In this document: piece after piece, positions 13,829 to 15,448 of the stretch
Layout of the letters: every line of letters starts with the position of its first letter
Position numbering within the stretch: the first letter of the stretch is position 1
NCBI GenBank assembly: GCA_027364495.1
Contig: DAHXPE010000095.1
Coordinates: 1 to 15,448, forward strand
Reading direction: 5' to 3'
Source of the DNA: Candidatus Heimdallarchaeota archaeon
GTDB lineage: Archaea > Asgardarchaeota > Heimdallarchaeia > Hodarchaeales > LC-3
DNA: 15,448 bases
Translations under genes and position numbers: made by a program
Notes under the pieces: generated by a model
Database searches by the model: none
The model's input: only the letters and a program-made list of their open reading frames with translations
Told to the model about the DNA's origin: nothing

Positions 13829-13844
13829 GGTGGTAGCGGTAGGG
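13829..13844 (+). other. Isolated G-rich tract with four GG runs
   Basis: GGTGGTAGCGGTAGGG has four runs of two or more Gs separated by 1-4 nt, enough for a two-layer G-quadruplex. It is the only such tract in an otherwise very AT-rich gap and lies about 120 bp upstream of the helicase start. Confidence 0.35.
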
Positions 13845-13936
13845 TTGAATCAAAGAATGAAACACTGTCTTAATCATTTTTTTAACATTTAATCTTTCAT
13901 ACTTGAAAAAACAGTTTCACTTAGGTGCCAAAAATT

Positions 13937-13946
13937 CCTATAAGAA
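13937..13946 (+). promoter_or_regulatory. TATA box of the helicase gene (predicted leaderless)
   Basis: CCTATAAGAA begins 26-29 nt before the ATG at 13966. There is no purine-rich ribosome binding site between them, so transcription probably starts at or next to the ATG. Confidence 0.55.
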
Positions 13947-13965
13947 CCAAATTAATACTATATGT

Positions 13966-15448
13966 ATGGATTCCAATGATCCTGAAATGATTGTTCTTCC
14001 TAAGCCTTTTCAAAAATTTTTTCCTGAAAATTTCAATAAAATTCAAAAGCAATCTTTTCACGACATTTGGAATACTGAATATAATCTAGTCGTCCAGGCA
14101 CCAACTGGTTCTGGTAAAACTGTCTTAGCTAAATTAGCTTTCTTAAAAGCACTCTTAAAGCCAGGTAAAGGAATTTATGTTGGTCCGCTTCGAGCTTTAA
14201 ATGACGAAAAGGCTAAGGAGTTTCAGGAATTCGCTAACTATGAATGGAACGTTAAAACTGTTTTAGGAGGATCTTATAATTCACCTAAAGAATTAGAATC
14301 AATTGATCTGCTTTTAACTACACCTGAAAAATTGCTTTCTTTACTTTATACTTTGGACCTTAGTTCTTTTAGTACTATTGTTATTGATGAGGTACATTTA
14401 CTAGGTGAACAAAAAAGAGGTGCTTATCTTGAATTTGTTATCATGGAGTTACAACGTAAATATCCTGCTATTAGGATTGTTGCCCTTTCTGCTACCATAC
14501 CTAATACTCTTGAATTGTCTTCTTGGTTACAGGCTACCCCATTAATTTTTGGCCAAGAATACAGGTCTACTAAGCTGGTTGTCAAAGTTATCTCTGTTGA
14601 AAAGAATTCTAGCCATCTCGCGAAACTTGTTAAAGGGTATCAGATAACTAAAAAGTTCTTGCCTGAACAAATATTGTTATTTTCGACTTCAAGAGCCAAT
14701 GTTCAATACTATGCCAAAAAAATGTCTGAATGGTTGTCAAGGGACTCAACAACCTCCCAAAATGTTGAGACTCAAGAAACTATAACCTATTCTAACAAAT
14801 GTTTGACTGAGTTTTCGTCTAAGGGTATTGCTTTTTACCATGCTGGTCTTTCAGAAAATGATAAGAAATTTATTATTCAAAATTTTTTAGACCAACGCAT
14901 CAAGATCCTTATTACAACATCATCTTTAGCTTGGGGTATTAATCTCCCTGCTAAAGCTGTAATAATAATGGATATTGAGTACTCTAACCCTTTAATTGGC
15001 AAAGAACCCATGAGTAGTGCAGATATACTACAAATGCTCGGAAGAGCTGGTCGACCTCAATTCCATACTAAAGGTTATGGGTACATTTTAACAAATGAGA
15101 ATCAAAATCAGAAAATAGAAAATATGCTTGAAGGAAAGAATCCTATTGTATCTAGTATGAATGAATTTTTACTAGAACTTGTTTTACATTTCTTAGCTTT
15201 AGAAAAGGCAAGTGCTTTTTCAAAAGAAGAACTATTTGAATTTTTTTCAAAATCATTTATGATTTACACGAATTTTTTTCAAAAAGATGAATTAGAAGAG
15301 GAACTAGAAAAAATTCTTTCTTCGTTGGAAATGTATAAATTGATTGAGTCGAGTTCAGAAAGCATTACGATAACAAAATATGGTTCCATTACTAGTCGAT
15401 TTTTCATCAATCCTATTACTACCGGAAACTTATTGAATATTAAACCCA
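13966..15448 (+). CDS. Ski2-like superfamily 2 helicase, Brr2/ASCC3-like (3' end outside window)
   Basis: 494 codons are visible and the C-terminus is cut by the edge. It is an ATP-dependent nucleic-acid helicase. Motifs in order are a Q-like motif around Gln29, Walker A APTGSGKT (45-52), Ia GPLRAL (73-78), TTPEKL (118-123), the DEVH box (141-144), SAT (175-177), FSTSRA (239-244), IAFYHAGL (288-295), motif V TTSSLAWGINLPA (317-329) and motif VI QMLGRAGRPQF (356-366). A winged-helix domain follows (about 395-480), with SRFFINPITT as in Brr2, ASCC3 and Mer3. The QMLGRAGRPQF form favours the Brr2/ASCC3 side over archaeal Hel308. The start at 13966 is chosen because a TATA box lies 26-29 nt upstream, although the frame stays open further upstream. 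Whether a ratchet or second cassette follows cannot be seen. Confidence 0.9.
   Translation, partial: MDSNDPEMIVLPKPFQKFFPENFNKIQKQSFHDIWNTEYNLVVQAPTGSGKTVLAKLAFLKALLKPGKGIYVGPLRALNDEKAKEFQEFANYEWNVKTVLGGSYNSPKELESIDLLLTTPEKLLSLLYTLDLSSFSTIVIDEVHLLGEQKRGAYLEFVIMELQRKYPAIRIVALSATIPNTLELSSWLQATPLIFGQEYRSTKLVVKVISVEKNSSHLAKLVKGYQITKKFLPEQILLFSTSRANVQYYAKKMSEWLSRDSTTSQNVETQETITYSNKCLTEFSSKGIAFYHAGLSENDKKFIIQNFLDQRIKILITTSSLAWGINLPAKAVIIMDIEYSNPLIGKEPMSSADILQMLGRAGRPQFHTKGYGYILTNENQNQKIENMLEGKNPIVSSMNEFLLELVLHFLALEKASAFSKEELFEFFSKSFMIYTNFFQKDELEEELEKILSSLEMYKLIESSSESITITKYGSITSRFFINPITTGNLLNIKP

Larger units (their letters stand above)
13138..13936. other. Long AT-rich intergenic region
   Basis: About 800 bp with no full gene. 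It contains four copies of TAGTCAA (13180-13277), an AT inverted repeat (arms 13339-13346 and 13368-13375), a small possible coding remnant at 13515-13706, and an isolated G-rich tract at 13829-13844. No tRNA, rRNA or CRISPR array was recognised. Confidence 0.5.

Noticed and set aside
13827..13892. 21-codon frame beginning at ATG 13827 across the G-rich tract
   Set aside because: Too short, no ribosome binding site, and no similarity to a known leader peptide.
13858..13919. Weak inverted repeat TGAAACACTGT / ACAGTTTCA upstream of the helicase
   Set aside because: The arms pair only with a 2-nt bulge and are 42 nt apart. Not distinguishable from chance.
1..15448. CRISPR array, insertion sequence with terminal repeats, rRNA or tRNA gene
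   Set aside because: None was recognised on either strand. The only hints of mobility are the degenerate remnants reported above.

Overview
The window is AT-rich DNA that looks archaeal. Several genes have a TATA-like box about 25-30 nt upstream of the start codon and no ribosome binding site, as expected for leaderless messages (moaA, the HxlR regulator, the helicase). Genes inside operons do carry GGAG/GAGG-type sites. The gene families are also typical of archaea: a MoeA fused to a periplasmic-binding-protein-like domain, a tungstate ABC transporter whose binding protein is anchored by an N-terminal helix, a 7-Fe ferredoxin and a Ski2-like helicase of Brr2/ASCC3 character. An Asgard-type archaeon would fit, but the sequence alone does not prove it.

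Positions 1-8024 are a tungsten/molybdenum cofactor region. A minus-strand operon, read from 5350 down to the left edge, encodes a MoeA-PBP fusion, TupA, TupB, TupC and a second, divergent MoeA cut by the window edge. Reading away from it on the plus strand are two tandem, paralogous 106-aa MoaD/ThiS-like beta-grasp proteins. Both carry a di-glycine that is internal rather than C-terminal. A DinB-fold gene and moaA (GTP 3',8-cyclase) follow on the minus strand. Together these cover oxyanion uptake (TupABC), the first step of pterin synthesis (MoaA), possible sulfur carriers (MoaD-like) and metal insertion (two MoeAs). The users of the cofactor, such as aldehyde ferredoxin oxidoreductases, are not in the window.

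Positions 8100-9990 are a decay zone. It holds a remnant of a NarK-type nitrate/nitrite transporter with in-frame stops, one intact HxlR-type regulator, a second tandem HxlR copy broken by TGA and TAG codons, and an unrecognised minus-strand remnant. Palindromes lie in front of several genes here.

Positions 10034-12537 carry two plus-strand genes: a 12-helix MFS transporter resembling the phosphate/sugar symporter branch, and an M24 (Xaa-Pro peptidase/creatinase fold) protein that lacks two of the five usual metal ligands. A minus-strand 7-Fe ferredoxin follows, with a clear promoter, ribosome binding site and poly-U terminator. About 870 bp of very AT-rich DNA then contains short TAGTCAA repeats, a possible small coding remnant and one isolated G-rich tract. 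The window ends inside a plus-strand Ski2-like DNA/RNA helicase whose C-terminus lies beyond the edge.
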